From positions 1-64,000 of the forward strand of contig CAMLQY010000002.1 in assembly GCA_946482365.1 (NCBI GenBank): a stretch of DNA of 64,000 nt. Reading direction: 5' to 3'. Positions 32,108 to 40,421 of the stretch are shown one piece after another (position 1 is the first letter of the stretch; each line of letters opens with the position of its first letter). The DNA is from an uncultured Actinomycetes bacterium. GTDB taxonomy: Bacteria > Actinomycetota > Thermoleophilia > Solirubrobacterales > 70-9. The notes beneath the pieces were generated by a model, which was given only the letters and a program-made list of their open reading frames with translations, was not told the DNA's origin and ran no database searches. The translations under genes were made by a program, and so were the position numbers.

Positions 32108-34363
32108 TCAGTCATTCTCCTCCGCGGGGCGAGGGGACGAGACCCGCGGCATGTCGGCGGATTGCGCCCCGCCGGCGGAGGTGGCGAGGGCGGCGTCGCG
32201 CTTGGCGAAGAATTCCTCGCCCTCGATGCTGACGTGGGGGACCAGGCGGTCCATCCAGCGCGGCAGCCACCAGGCACGCTTGCCGAGCAGGACCATGATC
32301 GCCGGCACCAGCAGGCAGCGGACGAGGGTCGCGTCGATCGCGATCGCCACGGCGAGGCCGACGCCGAACTCCTTGACCAGCGGGTTGCCGTTGAGGACGA
32401 AGCTGGTGAAGACGCAGACCATGATCGCCGCAGCCGAGGTGATCACCCGTCCGGTGTTGGCCAGGCCCTCGACCACCGCCTGCTTCGCGTCGCCGCTCTG
32501 CTTGTAGTGCTCGCGCATCTGGGTCAGCAGGAAGACCTCGTAGTCCATCGAGAGGCCAAAGAGGATCGCGAACATCAGCAGGGGCACGAAGCTGACGATC
32601 GGGATCGCCTGGTCGAGCCCGATCAGCGAGGCCCCCCAGCCGAGCTGGAAGACGGCGGTGACGATGCCGTAGGCGGCGGCGACCGAGAGCAGGTTCATCG
32701 CCGCGGCCTTTAGCGGCACCAGCAGCGAGCGGAAGGCGAGCAGGAGGACGACGAAGCTGAGCCCGACGACGATCGCGATCATCAGCGGCAGCTTGTCGCC
32801 GATCTGCGTGGCGAGGTCGATGTAGCCGGCGGTCTGGCCGCCGACGTAGGAGCTGGCCGAGGTCCCCTTCAGCGCCTTGGGGATCGTCGTTTCGCGCAGG
32901 TCTTCGACCAGGTCGACCGTGGAGTCGGCCCACGGCGCCGAGTCCGAGATCACGGTGAATACCGCCGCCGTGCCCGCTTCGTCGAGCGTCGGTTCGGAGG
33001 TCTGGGCGACGTCGGAGGCGCCGCCGATCGCTTTCTCCAGCCTGGGCAGGACTTCCCTGGCTTCCTTCGCGCTCTCGAATTCGGAGGCGACCAGCAGCGG
33101 CCCGTTGACGCCGGGGCCGAAGCCCTGGGTGAGCCCGTCGTAGGCCTGGCGGGCCGTGGTCGACTTGGGCAGGGCGCTGATGTCGTTCTGGCCCAGCTGG
33201 AGCTGGAAGATCGGCAGGGCGAGCACCACGAGCACGGCGAGGGCAGCGAGGGCCGAGCGCCAGGGACGGCTGGCGACGCCCGCGGCCCAGCGGCGCCAGC
33301 CGTGAGGCTCGGCGTCGTCGGGGTGGGTCTTGCCGAGCTGCACGCGCAGCGAGTTGATCCGGGGCCCGAGCGCACCGAGCATCGCCGGCAGCAGCGTGAC
33401 CGCGGCGGCGACGGCGGTGACGACTGCGATCGCCGCCGTAAAGCCCAGCGTGCTGACCAGCGGGATGCCGGCGAAGGCGAGCGAGCAGAGCGCGATCACG
33501 ACGGTGAACCCGGCGAAGACGACGGCGCCGCCCGCGGTCGCCGTCGCCCGTGCGATCGACTCGCGCAGGTCCATCCCGTCGCCGAGCTGGAGTTTGTGGC
33601 GGGTGACGATGAAGAGCGCGTAGTCGATGCCGACGCCGAGCCCGATCATCGTCGCCAGGGTCGAGGCGACGCTCGGCACCTGGACGGCGTTCTCGAGCAG
33701 CCGGATGACCGAGAGCGAGCAGGCGAGGCCGATGATCGCGGAGGAGATCGGCAGCACCATCGCGGTCGCGGTCCCGAAGGCGAAGAGGAGGATGACGATC
33801 GCGGCCGCGATCCCGATCGCGTCGCTGGCGCCGGTGTCGGGCTTGGAGAGCTGCTGGCCGACATAGGCGCCGACGGAGACCTTCAGCCCCACGGCTTCGG
33901 CCGGCCTGCCCGCGTTGAGAACGGCCTGAGCCTGTTCCTCGGTCAGTTCCCCCGGGCCGACGCTGAGCACGACCGGCGAGTAGGCGACCGAGCGGTCCTC
34001 GCTGAGGAAGGGGGCGCCGGCGGGGCTGAGCGGGTCGACGGCGGAGTTGACGTCGTGCATTGCACCCAGGCGCTTGACCGATTCGCCGATCGCGTTCGCG
34101 TACTTGGGAGAGGTGAGCGAGGCGCCGCGCTTTGCCTGGAAGACCAGCGGGTTGCTGCCGTAGGCCTGTTCGGGAAGGTCGTCTTCGAGCAGTTCCGTCG
34201 CGGCCGTCGAGTCGGTGCCGGGCAGGGTGAGGTTGTCGTTGGTCTTACTGTCGCCCGACTGGCCGGCGACGACGAGGCCGACCGCAAGCACCAGCCAGAC
34301 GGCGATCGTCGGCCAGTGATGGTGCGCGCAGAAGCGGCCGATCGCGTAGAGAGGCGCCGTCAC
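32108..34363 (-). CDS. MMPL/RND-family membrane transporter
   Basis: 751 residues from GTG at 34363 (first residues TAPLYAIGRFCAHHHWPTIA). Two repeats, each with one helix, a large extracytoplasmic loop and five helices. The GIGVDYALFIVTRH motif lies near 210 and GLSMDYEVFLLTQMREHY near 600, both with the buried Asp-Tyr pair that carries the proton relay in MmpL3. It probably exports lipids or hydrophobic compounds. The C-terminal tail is hydrophilic. The gene follows the lipoprotein gene with a 7-bp gap. Confidence 0.9.
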   Translation of the reverse strand: MTAPLYAIGRFCAHHHWPTIAVWLVLAVGLVVAGQSGDSKTNDNLTLPGTDSTAATELLEDDLPEQAYGSNPLVFQAKRGASLTSPKYANAIGESVKRLGAMHDVNSAVDPLSPAGAPFLSEDRSVAYSPVVLSVGPGELTEEQAQAVLNAGRPAEAVGLKVSVGAYVGQQLSKPDTGASDAIGIAAAIVILLFAFGTATAMVLPISSAIIGLACSLSVIRLLENAVQVPSVASTLATMIGLGVGIDYALFIVTRHKLQLGDGMDLRESIARATATAGGAVVFAGFTVVIALCSLAFAGIPLVSTLGFTAAIAVVTAVAAAVTLLPAMLGALGPRINSLRVQLGKTHPDDAEPHGWRRWAAGVASRPWRSALAALAVLVVLALPIFQLQLGQNDISALPKSTTARQAYDGLTQGFGPGVNGPLLVASEFESAKEAREVLPRLEKAIGGASDVAQTSEPTLDEAGTAAVFTVISDSAPWADSTVDLVEDLRETTIPKALKGTSASSYVGGQTAGYIDLATQIGDKLPLMIAIVVGLSFVVLLLAFRSLLVPLKAAAMNLLSVAAAYGIVTAVFQLGWGASLIGLDQAIPIVSFVPLLMFAILFGLSMDYEVFLLTQMREHYKQSGDAKQAVVEGLANTGRVITSAAAIMVCVFTSFVLNGNPLVKEFGVGLAVAIAIDATLVRCLLVPAIMVLLGKRAWWLPRWMDRLVPHVSIEGEEFFAKRDAALATSAGGAQSADMPRVSSPRPAEEND

Positions 34364-34370
34364 GCCCGCA

Positions 34371-34979
34371 TCATCCCTTTTTCCGCCCGGGAGCAGGCTC
34401 CTCGCCTGTCTCGAACGGCTCGGGAGCCGAGGCGGCGGGGCTCGCGCCCAGGCCCTGCCGCAGGATGGCGAGGTGCTGCGAGTGGCTGGCCGCAAGCGCC
34501 GCGGCGAGCGTTCGGGGCGCATCGAACTGCAGGCGCGGCGCCGCCTCCAGCGCCAGGGCGAGGGCCCTGTTCTCCTCTTCGTAATCGAGAACGAGGGCCT
34601 CCTCCCGCGAGACCGGGCCCGGAGGCCCGGCCTCACCCGGCCCGGCCTCGGTTTCGCCGCCCAGGCCCCGGATCGCCTTGGTCAGGGCATCGGCGTGAAC
34701 CTGGCTCTGCCCGCGGAACTCGGCGGCGGCGGCCAGCATCGGGCCGCGCAGCTGGTCGAAGCCCCGCCTGTACGCGGCGGCCAGGGTGAGCTCCTGCTCG
34801 AGGAGGCCGTTGAGGATCTCCACGTCAGCGGCCTTCTCGGGATCGGTCTTGGCGCCCTGACCGCTCTTCCCGCAGCCGGCCAGGATGGGGACCAGGGCCG
34901 CGACGGCGAAAAAAAGGGCGACGCGGCAAAAGCCGCGCCGCCTCTTGCTGACTTCTGTTCCCATAAGCTTCACGCCCAT
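34371..34979 (-). CDS. Ferritin-like domain lipoprotein
   Basis: 202 residues. The lipobox is LAGC after ALFFAVAALVPI (Cys at about residue 36). A helical ferritin-like domain covers about 50-180: DVEILNGLLEQELTLAAAYRRG, QSQVHADALTKAIR and LVLDYEEENRALALALEA, with Glu and His residues in iron-site-like places. The role is unknown, perhaps envelope. The start (ATG at 34979, or 34964 giving MGTEV) lies inside a perfect hairpin. It heads a run with the MMPL gene and pgsA. Confidence 0.72.
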   Translation of the reverse strand: MGVKLMGTEVSKRRRGFCRVALFFAVAALVPILAGCGKSGQGAKTDPEKAADVEILNGLLEQELTLAAAYRRGFDQLRGPMLAAAAEFRGQSQVHADALTKAIRGLGGETEAGPGEAGPPGPVSREEALVLDYEEENRALALALEAAPRLQFDAPRTLAAALAASHSQHLAILRQGLGASPAASAPEPFETGEEPAPGRKKG

Positions 34980-34998
34980 CGAGGGCGTGAAGCTTATG
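34962..34998 (-). promoter_or_regulatory. Perfect hairpin over lipoprotein start codon
   Basis: CATAAGCTTCACGCCC and its exact 16-bp complement enclose a 5-nt loop. On the mRNA the second arm ends in ATG for the inner start. It may terminate the upstream winged-helix gene or hide the start codon. Confidence 0.55.
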
Positions 34999-35024
34999 CA
35001 CTCGTACTGCGCTTACCGGGGTCG

Positions 35025-35687
35025 CTAAGCCTTCTTGGAAGCTTTTTTGGCTTTGGACTTCTTGGCCTGTCGGGACTTCACGTCAGGACGGAGTCCTTCG
35101 TAGTTCATCAATACGGCAGTGGTCGGGATGCCCTCCTCGCCGGACTTGGCCAAGCGCTTGGCGCTTCCAGCGTGGATCTTGACAATCCGCTCAAGCGTGT
35201 CGTTGATGAGGTCGACCAATTCTGTCCAGCCTTGCTCGTCGACGATGCCAGGAGTCCAGCTGATGTGCCGGTCTTCACGAGCGTCGAACGAGCCTCCTTG
35301 GAGCGCCCCGAACACATCCTCGACGATCATCCCGATAGCCGCTGAACTCACACCCGGCTTCACCGAGTCGGGGAGTGAGCGCCAGTCGGTATCGGTGAGG
35401 AATGCTCTGGCAGTCGCTCGGTAGTAGTGCTCGACAGCGCCACGCCGCGGCTCAGTCTTGACCATCTCGATGCAGTCGAAGTCCTTCAGGACTTTGACGT
35501 GGTAGCTGACCTGGCTGAGGCCCTCGTCCAACTCCTTCGAGAGTTCGTTGGGACTGGCCATCCGCTCGTTGAGGATGGTGAGAATTTCGGCCCGCAGCGG
35601 GTGCGCAAGGGCCTTGACCAGTTTCTGATCGACCCCGTTCTTGCCTTTCTTCTTTGCCTTGCTCTTGGTCTTGCTCTTTGTGGCCAA
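35025..35687 (-). CDS. Winged-helix regulator with long C-terminal domain
   Basis: 220 residues from TTG at 35687, chosen because GGAGGAG lies 6 nt upstream. After a Lys-rich start comes an ArsR-like HTH: LVKALAHPLRAEILTILNERMASPNELSKELDEGLSQVSYHVKVLKDFDCIEMV, then YYRATARAFLTD. A C-terminal helical domain of about 110 residues follows, ending in a Lys/Ala tail. No metal-site Cys is seen. The gene is less GC-rich than its surroundings. It faces an upstream palindrome (35790-35815) that is a likely operator. Confidence 0.8.
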   Translation of the reverse strand: MATKSKTKSKAKKKGKNGVDQKLVKALAHPLRAEILTILNERMASPNELSKELDEGLSQVSYHVKVLKDFDCIEMVKTEPRRGAVEHYYRATARAFLTDTDWRSLPDSVKPGVSSAAIGMIVEDVFGALQGGSFDAREDRHISWTPGIVDEQGWTELVDLINDTLERIVKIHAGSAKRLAKSGEEGIPTTAVLMNYEGLRPDVKSRQAKKSKAKKASKKA

Positions 35688-35789
35688 AGGGACTCCTCCG
35701 ATTCGTTTGCGTGGCCCTATAGCACTCCATCCTATTAGACACAAAGCCAAATTTGCAAACTAGCCTCCCCTCTTTACGACTAATCCAAT

Positions 35790-35815
35790 GATTACTGGAA
35801 CTAATTCCAGTAATC
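35790..35815. promoter_or_regulatory. Strong inverted repeat upstream of the winged-helix gene
   Basis: GATTACTGGAA-CTAA-TTCCAGTAATC has perfect 11-bp arms, in an AT-rich intergenic region. It lies between the regulator (35687) and the small ORF at 35892. A second palindrome, GAGTCGCGACTC, is at 35841-35852. The first is an operator by position and symmetry; the bound protein is inferred. Confidence 0.6.
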
Positions 35816-35891
35816 AATAGGTCTAAAGGCTGAATTGGGAGAGTCGCGACTCCTGCGCAAGTGCTGACGATTGCGAAGGAGGTGAGGCAGG

Positions 35892-35951
35892 GTGAAGATC
35901 ATCAAGACGGACACCGTCGTGCCGCTGCTTTCAACGACAAAGATGCGCTAG
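35892..35951 (+). CDS. Candidate 19-residue peptide gene
   Basis: GTG start, reading [19 protein letters not shown] then TAG. The Shine-Dalgarno is unusually strong: AAGGAGGTGA, with GGAGG ending 9 nt before the start. A 10-bp hairpin follows 12 bp after the stop, so this could be a self-contained transcript. It lies between the winged-helix operator and the UDG gene, 0.9 kb from an RRE-ThiF enzyme. The sequence also resembles the first strand of enolase-superfamily proteins, so a gene remnant is possible. Confidence 0.4.
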   Translation: MKIIKTDTVVPLLSTTKMR

Positions 35952-35963
35952 GGGAAGGCGGAT

Positions 35964-35996
35964 GGGCCCGATCTCAGGGCTGACGGGATCGGGCCC
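35964..35996 (+). terminator. Hairpin after the small ORF
   Basis: GGGCCCGATC and GATCGGGCCC form a perfect 10-bp stem with a 13-nt loop. A weak pyrimidine run (CTCCGACTTCGGTTTCC) follows. It separates the small ORF from the uracil-DNA glycosylase start at 36040. Confidence 0.5.
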
Positions 35997-36039
35997 CTCC
36001 GACTTCGGTTTCCTAGGGCATGATTCAGTTCCGGCTGCG

Positions 36040-36753
36040 ATGCCCGCCCCACCGAGCCAAAGGCACTCTGGAAGCGACGACTTCGAGGCCCTGGCCGGCG
36101 AGATACATGCCTGCCGACGCTGCCCGCGCCTGGTCGAGTGGCGCGAGGAGCGCGCCGCCGACCCACCCGCCCGCTTCCGCGGCGAGGAGTACTGGGGCAA
36201 GCCGCTCAGCGGCTTCGGCGACCCGGATGCGCGGGTGGCCCTGGTCGGTCTCGCTCCCGCCGCCCACGGTGCCAACCGCACCGGCCGCATGTTCACCGGC
36301 GACCGCTCGGGCGACTGGCTCTACGCGGCGCTGCACCGGGCGGGCTTTGCCAGCCAGCCGACCTCGGAGCGGCGCGGCGACGGGCTGGAGCTGAGCGACG
36401 CCTACGTCACCGCGGTCGTCCGCTGCGCCCCGCCGGCCAACCGTCCCGCGCCGGCGGAGCGCGACGAGTGCCTTCCCTACCTCGAGCGCGAGCTGGCGCG
36501 GCTCCGGCGCTGCCGGACGATCATCGCGCTGGGCGCCTTCGCCTGGGACGGAGCGCTGCGCGCGATCCGGGCGCTGGGCGAGGACGTGCCGAAGCCGAAG
36601 CCTCGCTTCGGCCACGGTGCCGAGGTCTCGGTGGGCCGCTGGGCGCTGCTCGGCTGCTACCACCCGAGCCAGCAGAACACCTTCACCGGCCGCCTCACCG
36701 AGCCGATGCTCGACGCCGTCCTTGCCCGGGCACGCGCGCTGGCCGGCGCCTAG
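36040..36753 (+). CDS. udgB: Uracil-DNA glycosylase, family 5 (UdgB)
   Basis: 237 residues from ATG at 36040 (an upstream ATG at 35962 lies inside the hairpin). Fe-S ligands: [15 protein letters not shown] and DECLPY. The family 5 motif is [26 protein letters not shown], with Ala in place of the catalytic acid of other UDGs. The C-terminal motif [13 protein letters not shown] is intact. It removes uracil and other deaminated bases from DNA. Confidence 0.92.
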   Translation: MPAPPSQRHSGSDDFEALAGEIHACRRCPRLVEWREERAADPPARFRGEEYWGKPLSGFGDPDARVALVGLAPAAHGANRTGRMFTGDRSGDWLYAALHRAGFASQPTSERRGDGLELSDAYVTAVVRCAPPANRPAPAERDECLPYLERELARLRRCRTIIALGAFAWDGALRAIRALGEDVPKPKPRFGHGAEVSVGRWALLGCYHPSQQNTFTGRLTEPMLDAVLARARALAGA

Positions 36754-36876
36754 GACTTGGACGTCCAGAAACTCCTAGCAGTCGTCTGTGTTCCCAAATT
36801 ACGCTGAATTATTTGGAACAAATTTGAGCATTGACTCGGTCTCACTCGATGCAAGCCACAAGGAGGGCCCACTGCG

Positions 36877-37965
36877 ATGGACCGACCGCGAATCAAGCGC
36901 ACGACCCAAAAACTGGACGCGCCCAACGGCGACCTCTACCTGTTGCGGCCGAGCGCCGGCGCCGACATCCACATCGAGAAGCCCGGCAAGGCCGGCAGAG
37001 AGCTCCTCGACGCGCTCGACGGCACCCGCACGCGCGAGCAGCTGATCGAGGAGTTCGGCGAAGATGACGTCTGCGACCTGCTCGCCCAGTTCGAGGAGCT
37101 GGGGGTGGTCGAGGACGCCGCCGACGACGAGAGGATCGCCGAGAAGGTCTTCGAGCGCTTCGACCGTCAGCTGCGTTACTTCAGCGACATCTCGAGCGGC
37201 CCGACCGCGTCCGAGTGCCAGGAAAGGCTCGAAACCTCGAAGGTCGCGGTCCTGGGCGTCGGCGGTCTCGGCGGCTGGTCGGCCCTGAACCTGGCCTGCT
37301 GTGGAGTGGGCGAGATGCTGCTGCTCGACTTCGACCGGGTCGAGCTGAGCAACCTCAACCGCCAGGTCCTCTACAGCGAGGCCGATATCGGCCGCTTCAA
37401 GGCGGAGGCCGCGGCCGAGCGCCTGAGCGGATTCAACTCCTCGATAAAGATCGAGGCGCGGGTGCAGAAGCTCGACAGCGAGGCGGCGGTCGCCGAGACC
37501 GTCGCCGGCTACGACATGGTGATCGACGCCTGCGACTGGCCGGCCCATGACATCGAGCACTGGATCAACTCGGCCTGCTTCGCGACCGGCGTTCCCTTCA
37601 TCGCGATGAGCCACTTCCCGCCGGTCGCCAGGGTCGGGCCGCTGTACGTGCCGGGGGTGACCGGGTGCTTCGCCTGCCAGGAGGCCGGCTACCGGCGCAC
37701 CTACCCGCTCTTCGACGTGGCGATGGAGCAACAGCGAGGCCACGAATCCCCCGCGGCGACGCTGGGGCCGGCGTGCGGCCTGATCGGCGGCCAGGTCGGC
37801 CTCGACGTGATGCACCACCTGACCGGTCTCGCCCGCCCCTCGACGCTGGGCGCCGGCCACATCTACGACCTGCGGACGATGGCGGTGGAACGGGAGCCGG
37901 TTGTGCCCGAGCCCGACTGCCCGACCTGCGCCGAGGCGCGGAAGTCGGCCGGACAACGCGCTTAG
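36877..37965 (+). CDS. ThiF/E1-like adenylyltransferase with N-terminal RRE (PqqD-like) domain
   Basis: 362 residues. About 14-85 look like a PqqD/RRE winged-helix: LDAPNGDLYLLRPSAGADIHI, then GRELLDALDGTRTREQLIEEFG. The E1-like domain follows: FDRQLRYFSD, VAVLGVGGLGGWSALN (125-140), DFDRVELSNLNRQ (Asp151, Arg162), Lys175, and VIDACD (Asp217). Zinc is held by C264xxC267 and C348xxC351. This build occurs in RiPP enzymes that bind a leader peptide and adenylate a carboxylate (MccB-like, TOMM partners). No precursor is proven; the 19-residue ORF at 35892 is a candidate. AAGGAGG precedes the ATG. Confidence 0.82.
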   Translation: MDRPRIKRTTQKLDAPNGDLYLLRPSAGADIHIEKPGKAGRELLDALDGTRTREQLIEEFGEDDVCDLLAQFEELGVVEDAADDERIAEKVFERFDRQLRYFSDISSGPTASECQERLETSKVAVLGVGGLGGWSALNLACCGVGEMLLLDFDRVELSNLNRQVLYSEADIGRFKAEAAAERLSGFNSSIKIEARVQKLDSEAAVAETVAGYDMVIDACDWPAHDIEHWINSACFATGVPFIAMSHFPPVARVGPLYVPGVTGCFACQEAGYRRTYPLFDVAMEQQRGHESPAATLGPACGLIGGQVGLDVMHHLTGLARPSTLGAGHIYDLRTMAVEREPVVPEPDCPTCAEARKSAGQRA

Positions 37966-38010
37966 GGCGGGGACGGCACCACCGCCTCGCTCCTACAATG
38001 TCCCAACCCC

Positions 38011-38083
38011 GCCGACGTAGCTCAGCTGGTAGAGCACTTCACTCGTAATGAAGGGGTCCCCGGTTCAAATCCGGGCGTCGGCT
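38011..38083 (+). tRNA. tRNA-Thr (CGT)
   Basis: The acceptor GCCGACG pairs with CGTCGGC, with discriminator T. The D loop AGCTCAGCTGGTAGAGC is standard. The anticodon stem CTTCA/TGAAG has loop CTCGTAA (anticodon CGT), and the T arm is CCGGTTCAAATCCGG. CCA is not encoded. The vapC stop follows after 1 bp. Confidence 0.95.
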
Positions 38084-38084
38084 C

Positions 38085-38474
38085 TCACCAGATCGTCGCG
38101 ACGCCGTGAGCGACGATCCCGGGGTCGCGGGTGACCAAAGGGACCTGCTCAGTCATGGCCTGCGCGACGAGCAGGCGGTCGAACGGATCGCGCTGAAGCC
38201 TTCCGCCGGCCTCGACATAAGGAAGGCGTCGATATGCGGCGGCGTGGGCAACCGAGATCGGAAGCAGGGTAAATCCCTCGGCTAGAAGCTCCTCGGCCCA
38301 CTCATCGGCGACTTCGAGCTTGCCGAGTGACGCTTTGATCGAGACCTCGAAGAGCGTCCCCGCGCTGACGAGCGGCTCCTCCGCGCCGGCGATCGCCTCG
38401 CGTGCGGCGTCGGAAAGGCATGCGTCATCGCTCAGCCACCAGAGCACGGCGTGAGTATCGGCGAGGAGCTTCAG
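38085..38474 (-). CDS. vapC: PIN-domain toxin, VapC family (second locus)
   Basis: 129 residues. KLLADTHAVLWWL opens the domain, as in the DTHALLWWL group. SAGTLFEVSIKASLGKL carries the Glu. RDPFDRLLVAQAM and LVTRDPGI carry the later Asp residues. All four acidic positions are present. The start is CTG at 38474, overlapping the antitoxin stop (CTGA); no other start fits. It ends right at tRNA-Thr. Confidence 0.88.
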   Translation of the reverse strand: MKLLADTHAVLWWLSDDACLSDAAREAIAGAEEPLVSAGTLFEVSIKASLGKLEVADEWAEELLAEGFTLLPISVAHAAAYRRLPYVEAGGRLQRDPFDRLLVAQAMTEQVPLVTRDPGIVAHGVATIW

Positions 38475-38710
38475 TCGATGACCCCAAGGCTGCGACCGAC
38501 GTCCTCGGGCCAGACGTCGAAATCGTCGGCCACCTTGATCTGGCCGGCGAGAGCACCGGGCTTGCGTCGGGCAGCTCCGCGCGTCGAGATCGGCACGAGC
38601 TTCACGACCGGCTGCTTGCCTCTGCGCAACTCCACGGGCTCGCCCTTCTCGGCGAGCGCGACGAGCTTCGAGAGGTTGGTCTTCGCCTCTCCAATGCTGA
38701 ACGTAGCCAC
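38471..38710 (-). CDS. Phd/YefM-family antitoxin
   Basis: About 79 residues from GTG at 38710 (ATFSIGEAKTNLSKLVALAEKGE); a TTG at 38746 could add 12. The Phd pattern is clear: FSIGEAKTNLSKLV, then GEPVELRRGKQPVVKLVPI. The C-terminal tail (VWPEDVGRSLGVID) neutralises PIN toxins in relatives. It overlaps the toxin by 4 bp. Confidence 0.88.
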   Translation of the reverse strand: MATFSIGEAKTNLSKLVALAEKGEPVELRRGKQPVVKLVPISTRGAARRKPGALAGQIKVADDFDVWPEDVGRSLGVID

Positions 38711-38879
38711 GCACAGGAGGCTACCGCGCTTGGCCAAGTTGGTCAACCATGTCCCGAAATCGGGTGTCGGCCCTCGCAGCGACTTGGATCCGCGGTGACC
38801 AAGCGCTACAGTCTTCCTGAGCAGGGGGCCCGTGGGGGCCGGGGCACGTCATCTCGTTTCCACGGAGCTGAGGAGAGAC

Positions 38880-40421
38880 ATGAAGCACAGATTCGCGGTT
38901 TCGGCCCTCGCAATCGTCCTCGTCGCCTGCCTGGCGGAAACGCCGGCGGAGGCGGACCAGCGCGCATCGGCCGCCAAGCAGGAGGGGAAACAGGCCAAGA
39001 ACGAGGTCTTCCTCGCCTGCAAGCACGGCTGCAAGTTCCGCACGATCCAGCGGGCGGTGGACGCCGCGGGGTCGTTCAAGGACAAGCAGAAGAACCGCAA
39101 GGTGCAGGCGATCGTCAAGGTCAAGCCGGGCAAGTACGTTGAGGGCGTGGTGCTCGACGGGCGCCTGCGCAAGAAGGAGTTCGACGGGCTGAAGATCGTC
39201 GGGCTGAAGGAGAACGCGCGCAAGCAGGTCCTCGAGGGCCGCAACGCCAAGGGCGAGCTGGGCCCGGCCCAGAACGGGATCGAGGCGGTCGACGTAAACG
39301 GCCTCGTGATCCGCAACCTGTGGGCGCGCCACTACGAATCGAACGGCTTCTTCATCCACGCGGCGACGCAGGCTGGACAGGAATGCGACGGCTACAAGAT
39401 GGAAAACCTGCTCGCCTCCGAAAACCGCTCCTACGGCCTCTTCGCCAAGGGCTGCCTGGGCGGCAAGATGCTCCACTCGAGCGGCTGGCGCCACGGCGAC
39501 TCCGCCTTCTACGTCGGCGAAACGCCCTGCGACAGCACGACCTGGACCAACCACGGGGAAGCGCCGGTGCCCTGCCAGGCGAAGCCGAGATGGACGGTCC
39601 TGCGTGACCTGGCCAGCTACGAAAACGTGCTCGGCTACTCCGGCACCAACTCGAAGTACGTGAAGATCGTCGACTCCGACTTCTACAACAACGGGGCCGG
39701 GATCGTGCCCAACACGCTCGACAGCGAGGGCTACGAGCCGAACGGCTGGAACTTCATCGAACAGAACAACGTGTTCTGGAACAACTACGACTACTTCCTC
39801 GCCGGCTCGTCCTTCAAAACGGTCTCGGCGGGGCTGGGTGAGCTCTCCGGCCTGACGATCAACTACCCGACGGGGACCGGGATCATCCTCTACGGCGGCG
39901 CCGGCAACGTGGTGCGGCAGAACAACGTCTTCGGCAACTACAAGTGGGGCATTGCCTCCTTCTCAGGGCCCGGGGAATCCTTCGTCGCGAACGAGGGCAA
40001 CGACGCCAAGAGCATCAACAACCAGATCGTCGAAAACGCCATGGGGCGGGGCGGGGCCGACCCGAACGGCGAATACGACTTCCTCGGCGACGCCACCGGC
40101 GGCGGCAACTGCTGGGCCGGCAACAGCGCCGGGGCGACCTTCGCCCCCGGCAACGGCTCGGTGCCGCTGGGCCAGATCTACCCCGGCTGTCCGCAAGCCC
40201 CCGTGCTGGCCGACAGGGTGCAGAGCATCAACCTCTTCGCCGGCATCCAGGTCCTCCTCACCGACCTGACCGACCCGGCGACGATCCTCGGCTACGCCGG
40301 GCAGAGCCCGCCGCAGAACCAGGAGTGCAGCTGGGTGCGGCGGGTGGGGTCCCACCCGCCGTTCGAGAGCTTCACCCCGGTCGAGATCGCGGCCCAGCCG
40401 GGAGAGGTGACGTGCCCGTGA
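38880..40421 (+). CDS. Secreted right-handed beta-helix protein (NosD/pectate-lyase-like fold)
   Basis: 513 residues from ATG at 38880 (MKHRFAVSALAIVLVACLAE, signal peptide, possibly lipidated at Cys). KFRTIQRAVDAAGS and VKVKPGKYVEGVVL mark the start of the helix. The coils then read GLVIRNLWARHYESNGFFI, YGLFAKGCLGG, FYNNGAGIVPNTLDS, NVVRQNNVFGNYKWGIASFS and NNQIVENAMG. Several Cys may form disulfides. It is the first gene of a four-gene operon with copper proteins; NosD, a beta-helix protein, helps copper-site assembly in another system. A similar role here is inference. Confidence 0.82.
   Translation: MKHRFAVSALAIVLVACLAETPAEADQRASAAKQEGKQAKNEVFLACKHGCKFRTIQRAVDAAGSFKDKQKNRKVQAIVKVKPGKYVEGVVLDGRLRKKEFDGLKIVGLKENARKQVLEGRNAKGELGPAQNGIEAVDVNGLVIRNLWARHYESNGFFIHAATQAGQECDGYKMENLLASENRSYGLFAKGCLGGKMLHSSGWRHGDSAFYVGETPCDSTTWTNHGEAPVPCQAKPRWTVLRDLASYENVLGYSGTNSKYVKIVDSDFYNNGAGIVPNTLDSEGYEPNGWNFIEQNNVFWNNYDYFLAGSSFKTVSAGLGELSGLTINYPTGTGIILYGGAGNVVRQNNVFGNYKWGIASFSGPGESFVANEGNDAKSINNQIVENAMGRGGADPNGEYDFLGDATGGGNCWAGNSAGATFAPGNGSVPLGQIYPGCPQAPVLADRVQSINLFAGIQVLLTDLTDPATILGYAGQSPPQNQECSWVRRVGSHPPFESFTPVEIAAQPGEVTCP

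Noticed and set aside
36791..36823. Inverted repeat TTCCCAAAT...ATTTGGAA upstream of the ThiF gene
   Set aside because: One arm needs a bulge and the sequence is simply AT-rich promoter DNA; not enough to call an operator.
36788..37045. GTG ORF (MFPNYAELFGTN) considered as a RiPP precursor
   Set aside because: It does not stop but runs deep into the ThiF gene in another frame, so it is not a short precursor.
38832..38879. Extended N-terminus of the beta-helix protein
   Set aside because: The ATG at 38880 directly begins a clean signal peptide, so the upstream codons are not part of the gene.
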